Source: Pseudolysinimonas_A sp044239695 (GTDB lineage: Bacteria; Actinomycetota; Actinomycetes; Actinomycetales; Microbacteriaceae). Taken from it: a stretch of 50,400 bases of DNA. Positions within the stretch are counted from its first letter, which is position 1. The number at the start of each line of letters is the position of its first letter. Position numbers and translations under genes: made by a program. Location: positions 1-50,400 of the forward strand of contig NZ_JBIIAW010000009.1 in NCBI RefSeq assembly GCF_044239695.1, in the 5' to 3' direction. The notes under the pieces are model-generated. The model made no database searches. It was given only the letters and a program-made list of their open reading frames with translations, and had not been told where the DNA came from. Positions 25,378 to 33,538 of the stretch are shown piece by piece.

Positions 25378-25587
25378 TCAGCCGTCGCTCTTCGGCCGCC
25401 GCACCCCGAACACGATCGCGAACACCCCGGCGGCCGCGACGAACAGCCCGATCGCCAACCAGTTGCGGTCACCCGTCATGAAGCTCCCGGGAATCAGGTT
25501 CGCGCCCTGACCCACCCACACGAGCCCGATGAGCACGGCGACGGTGCCGACGATGGTGAGGACGGTGCGCCCGACGCGACTCTTCAT
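25378..25587 (-). CDS. Small two-helix membrane protein
   Basis: 69 residues. Hydrophobic segments at residues 8-27 (VLTIVGTVAVLIGLVWVGQG) and 42-62 (WLAIGLFVAAAGVFAIVFGV), with a polar connecting loop and a basic C-terminus. No family assigned. TACCGT lies 6 nt before the ATG. It converges on yaeQ with 2 bp between the stops. Confidence 0.7.
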   Translation of the reverse strand: MKSRVGRTVLTIVGTVAVLIGLVWVGQGANLIPGSFMTGDRNWLAIGLFVAAAGVFAIVFGVRRPKSDG

Positions 25588-25593
25588 GGGCTC

Positions 25594-25599
25594 ACGGTA
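25594..25599 (-). promoter_or_regulatory. -10 element of the small membrane protein gene
   Basis: TACCGT on the minus strand, ending 6 nt before the ATG. Confidence 0.45.
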
Positions 25600-25622
25600 G
25601 CGCGGGGAATCCGCCGGCGGGA

Positions 25623-26165
25623 TCAGCGCGAGCTGTTCGCCGTGCGCCCGCGGACGATCCCGACGAACACATTGCAGAGCGGATGCGGCTTCTCGATCGG
25701 CCAGACCAGCGAGATCCCGGTGTCGGGAGCGTCGCGCAACGGTCGGGCGACGACATCCTTGCGCGACAGCACCCGGGCGACCGACTGCGGCATGACCGCG
25801 ACGCCGACGTTCGCCGCGACGAGCTCCACGGCATCCTCACCCGACCCCGACAGGAGGTCGACGGTCAGCACGTTCTCGTCGGCGAGATCGGCGAGGTCGA
25901 CGGCGTCGAGGGCGGCGACGAGCGAGCCCTTCGGCGCGACGACGACGGGGCTCTCGCGGTAGAGCTGGATCGCGTGGAGGTCGTCGTCGGCCGCCGTGTC
26001 ACGGGCGAGCGCCATGTGCACGCGACCGTCGCGCAGTGCCGCGAGCGCGGCCTCCTGCGGGAGCGGGGTCATATCGAGTCGGCCGACGCGCCGCTCGCGC
26101 CAGACGCGTTCCCACTTGCCCGGGGTCACGCCGGGGACGAACGCGACGAGCAGCGGATCGGGCAT
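25623..26165 (-). CDS. LysR-type substrate-binding domain protein without HTH
   Basis: 180 residues matching only the periplasmic-binding-like effector domain of LysR regulators: PLLVAFVPGVTPGKWERVW, LRDGRVHMALAR, then VELVAANVGVAVMPQSVARVL, which is the usual end of the second lobe. The DNA-binding helix-turn-helix is absent and the ATG is backed by TAGCCT 6 nt upstream, so this is the natural protein, not a truncation at an edge. It is divergent from the DUF5997 gene, a pairing I know from other actinobacteria. A ligand-sensing partner for DUF5997 is a reasonable guess but not shown. Confidence 0.85.
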   Translation of the reverse strand: MPDPLLVAFVPGVTPGKWERVWRERRVGRLDMTPLPQEAALAALRDGRVHMALARDTAADDDLHAIQLYRESPVVVAPKGSLVAALDAVDLADLADENVLTVDLLSGSGEDAVELVAANVGVAVMPQSVARVLSRKDVVARPLRDAPDTGISLVWPIEKPHPLCNVFVGIVRGRTANSSR

Positions 26166-26171
26166 GGCCCC

Positions 26172-26177
26172 AGGCTA
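26172..26177 (-). promoter_or_regulatory. -10 element of the LysR-like gene
   Basis: TAGCCT on the minus strand, ending 6 nt before the ATG. Confidence 0.45.
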
Positions 26178-26217
26178 CGCGCGCCCGATGCGTGAGTCGT
26201 CGGCGCGCGACGCCCCG

Positions 26218-26223
26218 TACGCT
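26218..26223 (+). promoter_or_regulatory. -10 element of the DUF5997 gene
   Basis: TACGCT ends 7 nt before the ATG at 26231. Confidence 0.45.
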
Positions 26224-26230
26224 CGAAGGC

Positions 26231-26695
26231 ATGACCACCGATGAGCCGCGCGAAGACACCCGCCAGCAGCCGAAGCCGCCGAAGCCGCAGCTGCTGAGTC
26301 CGAAGACCGCGGCCGAGAAGCTCGGGGTGTTCCTGCCGGCGACGCCCGAGTCGTTCCGTGCCGAGCAGATCTCGCGGGATGCCGTGCAGGCTCTGCAGAC
26401 CGAGCCGCCGGAGTGGCTGGTCACCCTGCGCCGCGAAGGACCGCATCCCCGCAACGAGGTCTCCCGTCGTCTCGGGGTCTCGAACTCGGCGCTCGCCCGC
26501 AACGGCGTCAGCGATTCGATGACGACGGCCGAGATCCGGGCGCTGCTCGAGGAGCGCCCGGGGTGGCTCGTCGCCGAACGGGAGAAGCTCGCCCCCGGCA
26601 CCGGGCGCACCCCGGGCACGGCGATCGGCGAGCGGCCCGACATCCCGACCGCGCGGGCACCCCAGTCCGACGACGACGCGGTGGATGACGACTGA
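26231..26695 (+). CDS. DUF5997 family protein
   Basis: 154 residues, function unknown. The conserved core is SPKTAAEKLGVFLPATPESFR..ISRDAVQALQTEPPEWLVTLRREGPHPRNEVSRRLGVSNSALARNGVSD near residues 20-98. LGVSNSALARNG is helix-turn-helix-like, so DNA binding is possible. The N-terminus (to residue 20) is Pro/Lys-rich and the C-terminus acidic. It is head to head with the HTH-less LysR-type protein and overlaps the next gene by 11 bp. Confidence 0.85.
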   Translation: MTTDEPREDTRQQPKPPKPQLLSPKTAAEKLGVFLPATPESFRAEQISRDAVQALQTEPPEWLVTLRREGPHPRNEVSRRLGVSNSALARNGVSDSMTTAEIRALLEERPGWLVAEREKLAPGTGRTPGTAIGERPDIPTARAPQSDDDAVDDD

Positions 26696-27071
26696 CCCGC
26701 CCTGCCCGTGCGGCTCGGGCGCCGCGTACGCCGAATGCTGCCGGCCGCTTCACGACGGAGCGCCGGCAGCATCGGCGGAAGATCTCATGCGGTCGCGGTT
26801 CGCGGCCTTCGCTCGCGGGCTCGCGCCGTACCTTCTCGCGACCTGGCATCCGTCGACCCGTCCCGCCCACCTCGACCTCGATGCCGACGTCACCTGGCGG
26901 CGGCTGCAGATCGTCGACACCGTCGCGGGCGGACCTTCGGACGCCGAGGGTGTCGTCGAGTTCCGCGCCTCCTTCCGGGGGCCCGAGGGCGCCGGACTGC
27001 TGCACGAGCGGAGCCGGTTCGTCCGCGACGGAGCGCGCTGGAGTTACCTCGACGGCGACGTCCTCGGCTGA
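26685..27071 (+). CDS. YchJ-like SEC-C motif protein (UPF0225)
   Basis: 128 residues. The N-terminal SEC-C zinc motif CPCGSGAAYAECCRPLHDG (residues 7-25) is followed by EDLMRSRFAAFARGLAPYLLATWHPSTRP and a short beta-rich NTF2-like domain ending FVRDGARWSYLDGD. This is the full UPF0225/YchJ architecture; function is unknown. The start lies inside the end of the DUF5997 gene, so the two are co-translated. Confidence 0.9.
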   Translation: MTTDPPCPCGSGAAYAECCRPLHDGAPAASAEDLMRSRFAAFARGLAPYLLATWHPSTRPAHLDLDADVTWRRLQIVDTVAGGPSDAEGVVEFRASFRGPEGAGLLHERSRFVRDGARWSYLDGDVLG

Positions 27072-27090
27072 CCCGGACACCCCGACCCCG

Positions 27091-27096
27091 TAGAGT
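27091..27096 (+). promoter_or_regulatory. -10 element of the ACT-domain gene
   Basis: TAGAGT ends 7 nt before the ATG at 27104. Confidence 0.45.
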
Positions 27097-27103
27097 CGAA
27101 ACG

Positions 27104-27487
27104 ATGAGCGGCGTGACGGATCTCGAGGAGCTGATCCACTCGCTGCGCCCGGAACCGCGGGACGGCGAATTCGTCGTGGTGGTGTCGGATGGCCGGGATC
27201 TCGACGTTCAGGCCGTCATCCGCGAAGACGAGGGGACGACCCTCGTGCTCCGCCGCGAAGACGCCGACGCCGCGGGCCTGGCGTACGACTTCGTCGCCGC
27301 CTGGATCACCCTCACCGTGCACTCCGACCTCGCAGCCGTCGGGCTGACCGCCGCGGTGTCGACCGCGTTGGCGGATGCCGGCATCAGCTGCAACGTGCTC
27401 GCCGGGTTCCACCACGACCACCTGCTCGTGCCGGCCGACCGTCGGGACGACGCCCTCGAAGTGCTCGGCGCCCTCACCGAGCAGTAG
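27104..27487 (+). CDS. ACT-domain protein
   Basis: 127 residues. Two ACT-like halves are seen: an N-terminal one (GEFVVVVSDGRDLDVQAVIREDEGTTLVLRRED) and a C-terminal one (WITLTVHSDLAAVGLTAAVSTALADAGISCNVLAGFHHDHLLVPADRRDDAL). This matches the small stand-alone ACT proteins of COG3602, presumed amino-acid sensors. No neighbour gives the ligand. The last 14 bp overlap the convergent histidine kinase gene. Confidence 0.85.
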   Translation: MSGVTDLEELIHSLRPEPRDGEFVVVVSDGRDLDVQAVIREDEGTTLVLRREDADAAGLAYDFVAAWITLTVHSDLAAVGLTAAVSTALADAGISCNVLAGFHHDHLLVPADRRDDALEVLGALTEQ

Positions 27488-29234
27488 ATGCGTGCGGGGC
27501 TCTGCGCGCCGTGCGGGTCGGACGCGACAGTCGCAGCCGCACCCGAACGGTCGTGCCCCGGTCGAGGACCGACTCGACCGCGACGGTGCCGCCGTGCGCG
27601 CGCACGATCTGCCGGGTGATCGAGAGCCCCAGCCCGACTCCGGGAATCGCGGCGTTCTGCACGTTGGAGGCGCGGAAGAACCGCGTGAACAGGTGGGGGA
27701 TATCGGCCGCGGGAATCCCCATGCCGTCGTCGGCGATCCGGATCTCCACCTCGCCGCCGCGGGTCGGGCCGTCGACGTCGACTCGGACGTGGCCGCCGGC
27801 CGCCGTGAACTTGATCGCGTTGTCGAGAAGGTTCACGACAGCACGTTCGAGGTGCTCGGAATCGGCCGCGACCACGAGGTCGGGGGATCCCGGGACGACT
27901 TCGAGCACGACCCCGCGCGCGTCGGCGAGAGGCTCGACGCGCGCGATGGCTCGACCCACCAGCTCCGCGACTCCGATCTCGGTCTGCTCGAACGGCTCCC
28001 GGCCGGTCTCCAGCCGCGAGGCGGTCAGCGTCTCGTCGATCAGCTGTTGGAGGCGGGCGGCGTTCCGCTCGATGGTGCGCAGCGCTCCGGCGGCAGCCGG
28101 CGACAGCGTCTCGTCGTCGAGCAGCAGCTCGACGTGACCGGTGATCGAGGTCAGCGGCGTGCGGAACCCGTGATTCATCGTGACGAGCATGTCGGTCTTC
28201 GCCCGGTCGAGCTCCGTGATGCGCTGGAGCGCCTCGTCCTGCACGGCGAGTACGCGGGAGAGCATCGCCTGGCGGAAGATCGTCGGCACCGCCGCGAGCG
28301 CGACCGTCGCGGCGGCGAGCACGACCGCGAGCACCGAGAGTCGTACCTGCGTTCCGATGATCAGCACGACCACCCCGGTGACCACCGCGAGCGTGGGGAG
28401 CGGGACGACGACGCGGCGGTGACGCATCCGCGGCGGCTCGGTGCCGAGCGGCGTCGCGGCGACCCACCAGGTGATGAAGGCCAGGCCGACGGCCCAGGTC
28501 GCGTCGAGCGGCGTGCCCGCGCCGTAGGCGCCTCCGCGCTCGAGCACCGCGAAGACGACGTCGGCGGCGGCGAAGATGCCGAGGCCGGTCACCAGTGCCC
28601 ACCAGCGACGACCGATGCTGACCGTGGGCACCGCCGCGACCCCGGCGATCACCGCGAGCATCAGCAGATCGAAGACCGGGTAGCCGAGGGCGATGGCGCT
28701 GGCGAGCTCGTCTTCGCCCGACATCGCGGCGACGAGCGCGGGGTCGAGGATGAGCGCCAGCACGGCCGACGCGCCGACCGTCGCGATCGCCGTGTCCAGG
28801 AGCACCAGACCGCCGGAGCCGTGAAGGCGCCGCCGCGCGAGGAGGACGAGCGCCGCGACCATCAAGGGATAGAACAGCAGATAGCCGACATCCGCGGGCG
28901 AGGGGAAGGCGAGGTAGCCGTCCGCGTCCATCGCGAGCGCATAGTAGGTGTCGCCGATGGCCGAGAAGGTCACGCCGGCCGCGGCGAGGATCACGGGGAG
29001 TTGGCGGAACGAGGTGGCTGCGACCACGATCCAGAAGACCGTCACCGGAACCCACTGCGTGCCGAGCGAGAGCACGATCCCGACCAGTGGCGAGTTCGCC
29101 GCAGGGGAGCAGAGCCCGAGCAGGAAGAGCGCATCGATCCCGAGCGTGAGCCCGAGCAGGGCGTTCACGAGGCGCCGCACGACGATGCCGCGTCCGCGGA
29201 CCGCCGTCCCGGCGCCCGTGTCGACCCCGGTCAT
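27474..29234 (-). CDS. Membrane sensor histidine kinase
   Basis: 586 residues. The first 310 residues form a multi-helix membrane domain (about eight to ten hydrophobic segments) with no obvious extracellular sensor. The HisKA dimerisation segment has His355, but the H box reads MNHGFRTPLTSI: the acidic residue that normally follows the histidine is Gly356. The ATPase domain is complete, with NLLDNAIKF (N), DDGMGIP (G1), LFTRFFRA (F) and GVGLGLSIT (G2). No response-regulator gene is adjacent, so it is an orphan. TAGGGT lies 6 nt before the ATG. It converges on and overlaps the ACT gene. Confidence 0.9.
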   Translation of the reverse strand: MTGVDTGAGTAVRGRGIVVRRLVNALLGLTLGIDALFLLGLCSPAANSPLVGIVLSLGTQWVPVTVFWIVVAATSFRQLPVILAAAGVTFSAIGDTYYALAMDADGYLAFPSPADVGYLLFYPLMVAALVLLARRRLHGSGGLVLLDTAIATVGASAVLALILDPALVAAMSGEDELASAIALGYPVFDLLMLAVIAGVAAVPTVSIGRRWWALVTGLGIFAAADVVFAVLERGGAYGAGTPLDATWAVGLAFITWWVAATPLGTEPPRMRHRRVVVPLPTLAVVTGVVVLIIGTQVRLSVLAVVLAAATVALAAVPTIFRQAMLSRVLAVQDEALQRITELDRAKTDMLVTMNHGFRTPLTSITGHVELLLDDETLSPAAAGALRTIERNAARLQQLIDETLTASRLETGREPFEQTEIGVAELVGRAIARVEPLADARGVVLEVVPGSPDLVVAADSEHLERAVVNLLDNAIKFTAAGGHVRVDVDGPTRGGEVEIRIADDGMGIPAADIPHLFTRFFRASNVQNAAIPGVGLGLSITRQIVRAHGGTVAVESVLDRGTTVRVRLRLSRPTRTARRAPHASTAR

Positions 29235-29240
29235 ACTGCG

Positions 29241-29246
29241 ACCCTA
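29241..29246 (-). promoter_or_regulatory. -10 element of the histidine kinase gene
   Basis: TAGGGT on the minus strand, ending 6 nt before the ATG. Confidence 0.45.
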
Positions 29247-29306
29247 AGGCGGCCCTCGGGACCGCGGTCAGCCCCACAACGGGGAGCCCCGCACCCTGGG
29301 GCCACG

Positions 29307-29312
29307 TACCCT
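29307..29312 (+). promoter_or_regulatory. -10 element of rlmN
   Basis: TACCCT ends 6 nt before the ATG at 29319. Confidence 0.45.
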
Positions 29313-29318
29313 GGGAGC

Positions 29319-30566
29319 ATGACTCCGCCGCGCACCGATCCGACGGCCGCGCGCGACGGCATCCGCTCCACGACGCCGCGCCAGGTGCGCCCCGCCGCCG
29401 AGGGCTGGACGCAGAAGCTCGATACCGACGGCCGCCCGCTGCTGCAGTTCGCGAGCCCGAAGCGCGGCAAGCCGCCCGAGCATCTCGCCGACTTCACCCC
29501 GGAGCAGCGTGCCGCACGGCTCGTGGAACTCGGGATGCCGGCGTTCCGCGCCAAGCAGATCGCGACGCACTACTTCACCCACTCGACCTCCGACCCCGCG
29601 GAGATGACCGATCTCCCGGCCGCGAACCGCGCGGAGCTCGTCGCCGGGCTGCTGCCGCCCCTCCTCACTGAACTGCGCCGGCTGGAGACCGACAAGGGCG
29701 ACACGATCAAGTTCCTCTGGAAGCTGCACGACGGGGCACTCGTGGAATCGGTGCTGATGCGCTACCCGGGACGCATCACGCTGTGCATCTCGTCGCAGGC
29801 GGGCTGCGGCATGAACTGCCCGTTCTGCGCCACCGGGCAGGCGGGCTTGACCCGCAACCTGTCGACGGCCGAGATCGTCGATCAGATCGTGCGCGCCAAC
29901 CGGGTGATCGCCGACGGCCAGCTCGGCGGCAAGAAGAAGACCGACCATTCGCAGGAGCGCGTCAGCAACATCGTGTTCATGGGCATGGGGGAGCCGCTGG
30001 CCAACTATGCCCGCGTGATGCAGGCCGTGCGCACGATGGTCGCTCCGGCACCGGACGGCCTCGGGATGAGTGCCCGCGGCATCACCGTCTCGACGGTCGG
30101 ACTCGCCCCGGCGATCGGGAAGCTGGCGGCCGAAGGCATCCCGGTGACCTTCGCGCTCTCGCTGCACGCGCCCGACGACGAACTGCGCGACGAACTCATC
30201 CCGGTCAACTCGCGCTGGAAGGTCGACGAGGTGCTGGATGCGGCGCGCGCCTACTTCGACGCGACCAAGCGCCGGGTGTCGATCGAGTACGCGCTCATCA
30301 AGGACATGAACGACCACGGCTGGCGTGCCGACCTGCTCGGTGAGAAGCTCAACGCCCGCGGCCGCGGCTGGGTGCACGTCAACCCGATCCCGCTCAACCC
30401 GACGCCGGGGTCGATCTGGACGGCGAGCGAACCCGAGGTGCAGCGGGAGTTCGTGCGGCGGCTCGAGGCGATGGGTGTGCCGACGACGATCCGCGACACC
30501 CGCGGCAAGGAGATCGACGGCGCCTGCGGGCAGCTCGCCGCGGCCGATGAGGATGCGCCCGCCTGA
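29319..30566 (+). CDS. rlmN: Dual-specificity 23S rRNA/tRNA methyltransferase RlmN
   Basis: Radical-SAM enzyme methylating C2 of A2503 in 23S rRNA and A37 in tRNA, 415 residues. The cluster-binding CxxxCxxC is Cys163, Cys167, Cys170 (CGMNCPFC). VFMGMGEPLANY, ITVSTVGLAP and FALSLHAPDDELRDELIPVN follow. The resolving Cys is in the C-terminal DGACGQL. The first 45 residues are a family-variable extension. The reading frame is open for about 1.9 kb upstream, but that part is antisense to the kinase and ACT genes; the ATG with its -10 is the start. Confidence 0.95.
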   Translation: MTPPRTDPTAARDGIRSTTPRQVRPAAEGWTQKLDTDGRPLLQFASPKRGKPPEHLADFTPEQRAARLVELGMPAFRAKQIATHYFTHSTSDPAEMTDLPAANRAELVAGLLPPLLTELRRLETDKGDTIKFLWKLHDGALVESVLMRYPGRITLCISSQAGCGMNCPFCATGQAGLTRNLSTAEIVDQIVRANRVIADGQLGGKKKTDHSQERVSNIVFMGMGEPLANYARVMQAVRTMVAPAPDGLGMSARGITVSTVGLAPAIGKLAAEGIPVTFALSLHAPDDELRDELIPVNSRWKVDEVLDAARAYFDATKRRVSIEYALIKDMNDHGWRADLLGEKLNARGRGWVHVNPIPLNPTPGSIWTASEPEVQREFVRRLEAMGVPTTIRDTRGKEIDGACGQLAAADEDAPA

Positions 30567-30620
30567 GCGGAGGGACCTTCGGCCCTCGCGATGAAGCCGG
30601 GGAGGGGTGAGGCTGGCCCC

Positions 30621-31403
30621 ATGACTCGTACGTATGTCGTCACCGGCGCCGCGAGCGGCATCGGCCAGGCCACCTCCGCGCTCCTCACCGAGCGCGGCCA
30701 CCGCGTCATCGGCGTGGACCTCCACGACGCCGACGTCACCGTCGACCTCGCGACCGCCGACGGACGCAGCCGGCTCGTCGCGGAGGTCACCGAACTCTCG
30801 GGCGGTCGGATCGACGCCATCATCGCGAACGCCGGCCTCGCCAAGCCGATCGCGCTCACCGTCGCCATCAACTACTTCGGCACCGTCGCGACCCTCACCG
30901 GCCTGCGCCCGCTGCTGTCCGGATCCTCGGCGCCCCGAGCGGTCACGACCGCGTCGATGGCTTCGCTCTTCCCGCCGGACGACGCGCTCCTCGAAGCCCT
31001 CCTCGCCGGTGACGAGACCGCGGCGCTTGCGCGCGGCGCCGAGCTCGAAGCCGCGGGCGGCGACGCCGCGAACCTGATCTACGGCACGACGAAGCGTGCG
31101 CTCGCGCGCTGGGTGCGCCGGAACGCGGCGACCCCGGACTGGGCGGGCGCCGGCATCCCGCTCAACGCCGTCGCCCCGGGCGTCGTGGAGACCCCGATGA
31201 CGGCGGGCCTCACCGCCAGCGAGGAGGCCCGTGCGGCGTTGCTGCAGATGGTGCCGATGCCGCTCAACGGGATATTCGAGCCCCGGGACGTCGGATACCT
31301 GCTCGCCTGGCTGACGAGCGAGGAGAACGCGCACCTGTGCGGTCAGGTGGTCTTCATCGACGGCGGGTCGGATGCCGTCATGCGCGGCGACTCGACCTGG
31401 TGA
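30621..31403 (+). CDS. Short-chain dehydrogenase/reductase
   Basis: 260-residue NAD(P)-dependent SDR. The cofactor motif TGAASGIG is at residues 8-15, the NAG motif is in IIANAGLAKP, and the catalytic Tyr and Lys are in YGTTKRAL with Ser in TTASMASL. The layout, with a long helical insert (LLEALLAGDETAALARGAELEAAGGDAANL) before the Tyr, resembles 3-alpha-hydroxysteroid dehydrogenase-like SDRs; the substrate cannot be told. An in-frame ATG 10 codons upstream is less likely because the conserved N-terminus begins at MTRTYVVTGAASG. Confidence 0.88.
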   Translation: MTRTYVVTGAASGIGQATSALLTERGHRVIGVDLHDADVTVDLATADGRSRLVAEVTELSGGRIDAIIANAGLAKPIALTVAINYFGTVATLTGLRPLLSGSSAPRAVTTASMASLFPPDDALLEALLAGDETAALARGAELEAAGGDAANLIYGTTKRALARWVRRNAATPDWAGAGIPLNAVAPGVVETPMTAGLTASEEARAALLQMVPMPLNGIFEPRDVGYLLAWLTSEENAHLCGQVVFIDGGSDAVMRGDSTW

Positions 31404-31441
31404 GGCCTACGACGGCGGGTGCCACGCTGTTCGCCCTCCCG

Positions 31442-31447
31442 TAGCGT
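31442..31447 (+). promoter_or_regulatory. -10 element of pta
   Basis: TAGCGT ends 6 nt before the GTG at 31454. Confidence 0.5.
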
Positions 31448-31453
31448 GGAGCC

Positions 31454-33538
31454 GTGGCAACCCGCATCTATGTGACCTCCGCCGAGGGCGGCACGGGCAA
31501 GTCGACCATCGCCGTCGGACTGCTGGAGACCCTCAAGGGTTCGGTGGCCAGGGTCGGGGTGTTCCGGCCGATCTCGCGGCCGGGCCCGGATCGCGACTAC
31601 GTGCTCGAAATGCTGCTCGAGCACGCGAGCGCCGAACTCGCCTACGAGCAGTGCGTCGGCACGACCTACGACGAGTTGCACGAGAACCCGGAGGCGGCGC
31701 TCGCGGGGATCGTCGACCGCTTCGCCACGATGGAGGATGCCTGCGACGCCGTCGTGGTCCTCGGGTCGGACTACACCGACGTCGGCTCCCCGACGGAGTT
31801 GGGCACGAATGCGCGGATCGCCGCGAATCTCGCCGCGCCGGTGCTGCTCGTGCTCGCCGGGCGCGGGGAGGACGAGCAGTCCCGCTCGCCGAGCGCGCTG
31901 GCCGGATTCGCCCGGGTGTCGATCGACGAACTGCACGTCGAGCACGCGGTGCACCTGGCGACGATCGTCAGCCGCGCGGATCCCGCCGCCCTCGAGGCGA
32001 TCGTCGCGGCGCTCGGCGCCGACCACCCGCAGATCCCGGCGTGGGCGATCCCCGAGGATGCCGAACTCACCGCTCCGTTGCTGCGCCATGTGCTGACTGC
32101 CGCGGAAGCGACCCTCATCACGGGCGACGAGGCGGGACTCGACCGACCCGTGCGCGACACCGTCGTTGCGGCGATGTCGCTCGACAACGTGCTGCCGCGG
32201 CTGACCGAGGACGCGGTCGTCGTCGTGCCCGGCGACCGGTCCGAGATCGTTCTCGCCGCGGTCATGGCGCACCTGTCGCCGACCTTTCCGACGCTCAGCG
32301 GGATCGTCCTCAACGGCGGCTTCCCCTTGGCTCCGGCGGTGCAGCGGCTGATCGACTCGCTCGGCGCCGCGCTGCCGGTCGCGTCGAACGCCCTCGGCAC
32401 CTTCGACACGGCGGTGCGCATCACCCACGCCCGCAGCCGGCTCGCCGCCGACAGTCCGCAGAAGTACGCCGCCGCCCTCGCGCTCTTCGAGCAGCACGTC
32501 GACGGCGCCGAGCTGGTGCGGCGGCTGAGCCTGCCCAGTCTCTCGGTGATGACCCCGCTGCGTTTCGAGCACCTGCTCGTCGAACGCGCCCGGGTGGAAC
32601 GCAAGCACATCGTGCTGCCCGAGGGCGACGACGACCGCATCCTCCAGGCCGCCGGCATCGTGCTGCAACGCGGGATCGCCGACCTCACGATCCTCGGTGA
32701 CGAGGCGACCGTGCGGGCGCGGGCCGCCCAGCTCGGCGTCGACCTCGCGGCGGCCGCGGTGATCGCGACGACCGATCCCGAACTCCACGTGCGCTTCACC
32801 GACGTCTACGCCGAAGCCCGCAAGCACAAGGGCATCTCGCGGCAGGCCGCCGCCGACACCGTCACCGACGTGTCGTACTTCGGCACGCTCATGGTGCACC
32901 TCGGACTCGCCGACGGGATGGTGTCGGGCGCCCGGCACACGACCGCCCACACGATCCGTCCGGGGTTCGAGATCGTGAAGACGTCTCCCGGCGTCTCGGT
33001 GGTGTCGAGCGTCTTCCTGATGGCTCTCGCCGACCGCGTGCTCGTCTACGGCGACTGCGCCGTCATCCCGGAGCCGACGGTCGAGCAGCTCGCCGACATC
33101 GCGATCTCCTCCGCCGCGACGGCGCGCCGCTTCGGCATCGAACCGCGGGTCGCGATGCTCAGCTACTCGACGGGCGAGTCCGGGTCGGGCGCCGAAGTCG
33201 ACCGGGTGCGGGCGGCGACGGCCCTGGTCAGGGAACGCGCCCCCGAGCTCCCGGTCGCAGGTCCCATCCAGTACGACGCCGCCGCCGACCCGACGGTGGG
33301 GGAGTCGAAGATGCCGGGCTCCGACGTCGCGGGGCGGGCGACGGTGTTCGTCTTCCCCGACCTCAACACCGGGAACAACACCTACAAGGCCGTGCAGCGG
33401 TCGGCCGGCGCCGTCGCGATCGGGCCCGTGCTGCAGGGTCTCGCGAAGCCGATCAACGACCTGTCCCGCGGGGCGCTCGTGCGCGACATCGTCAACACGA
33501 TCGCGATCACCGCGATCCAGGCGCAGGACGCCTCATGA
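31454..33538 (+). CDS. pta: Phosphate acetyltransferase (long form)
   Basis: Acetyl-CoA + Pi to acetyl phosphate, 694 residues. The N-terminal BioD-like P-loop domain starts TSAEGGTGKSTIAVG; a DRTGG-type domain occupies the middle; the C-terminal catalytic domain begins near residue 370 (ERKHIVLPEGDDDRILQAA) and includes SGARHTTAHTIRPGFEIV and FVFPDLNTGNNTYKAVQRSAGAVAIGPVLQGL. The GTG start is set by the nearby -10. The stop overlaps ackA by four bases (ATGA), so acetyl phosphate production and use are coupled. Confidence 0.95.
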   Translation: MATRIYVTSAEGGTGKSTIAVGLLETLKGSVARVGVFRPISRPGPDRDYVLEMLLEHASAELAYEQCVGTTYDELHENPEAALAGIVDRFATMEDACDAVVVLGSDYTDVGSPTELGTNARIAANLAAPVLLVLAGRGEDEQSRSPSALAGFARVSIDELHVEHAVHLATIVSRADPAALEAIVAALGADHPQIPAWAIPEDAELTAPLLRHVLTAAEATLITGDEAGLDRPVRDTVVAAMSLDNVLPRLTEDAVVVVPGDRSEIVLAAVMAHLSPTFPTLSGIVLNGGFPLAPAVQRLIDSLGAALPVASNALGTFDTAVRITHARSRLAADSPQKYAAALALFEQHVDGAELVRRLSLPSLSVMTPLRFEHLLVERARVERKHIVLPEGDDDRILQAAGIVLQRGIADLTILGDEATVRARAAQLGVDLAAAAVIATTDPELHVRFTDVYAEARKHKGISRQAAADTVTDVSYFGTLMVHLGLADGMVSGARHTTAHTIRPGFEIVKTSPGVSVVSSVFLMALADRVLVYGDCAVIPEPTVEQLADIAISSAATARRFGIEPRVAMLSYSTGESGSGAEVDRVRAATALVRERAPELPVAGPIQYDAAADPTVGESKMPGSDVAGRATVFVFPDLNTGNNTYKAVQRSAGAVAIGPVLQGLAKPINDLSRGALVRDIVNTIAITAIQAQDAS

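Noticed and set aside
27375..29318. Long open frame upstream of rlmN giving a protein of over 1000 residues
   Set aside because: It is antisense to the histidine kinase and ACT genes and has low-complexity Arg/Asp/Glu composition; RlmN homology begins at 29319.
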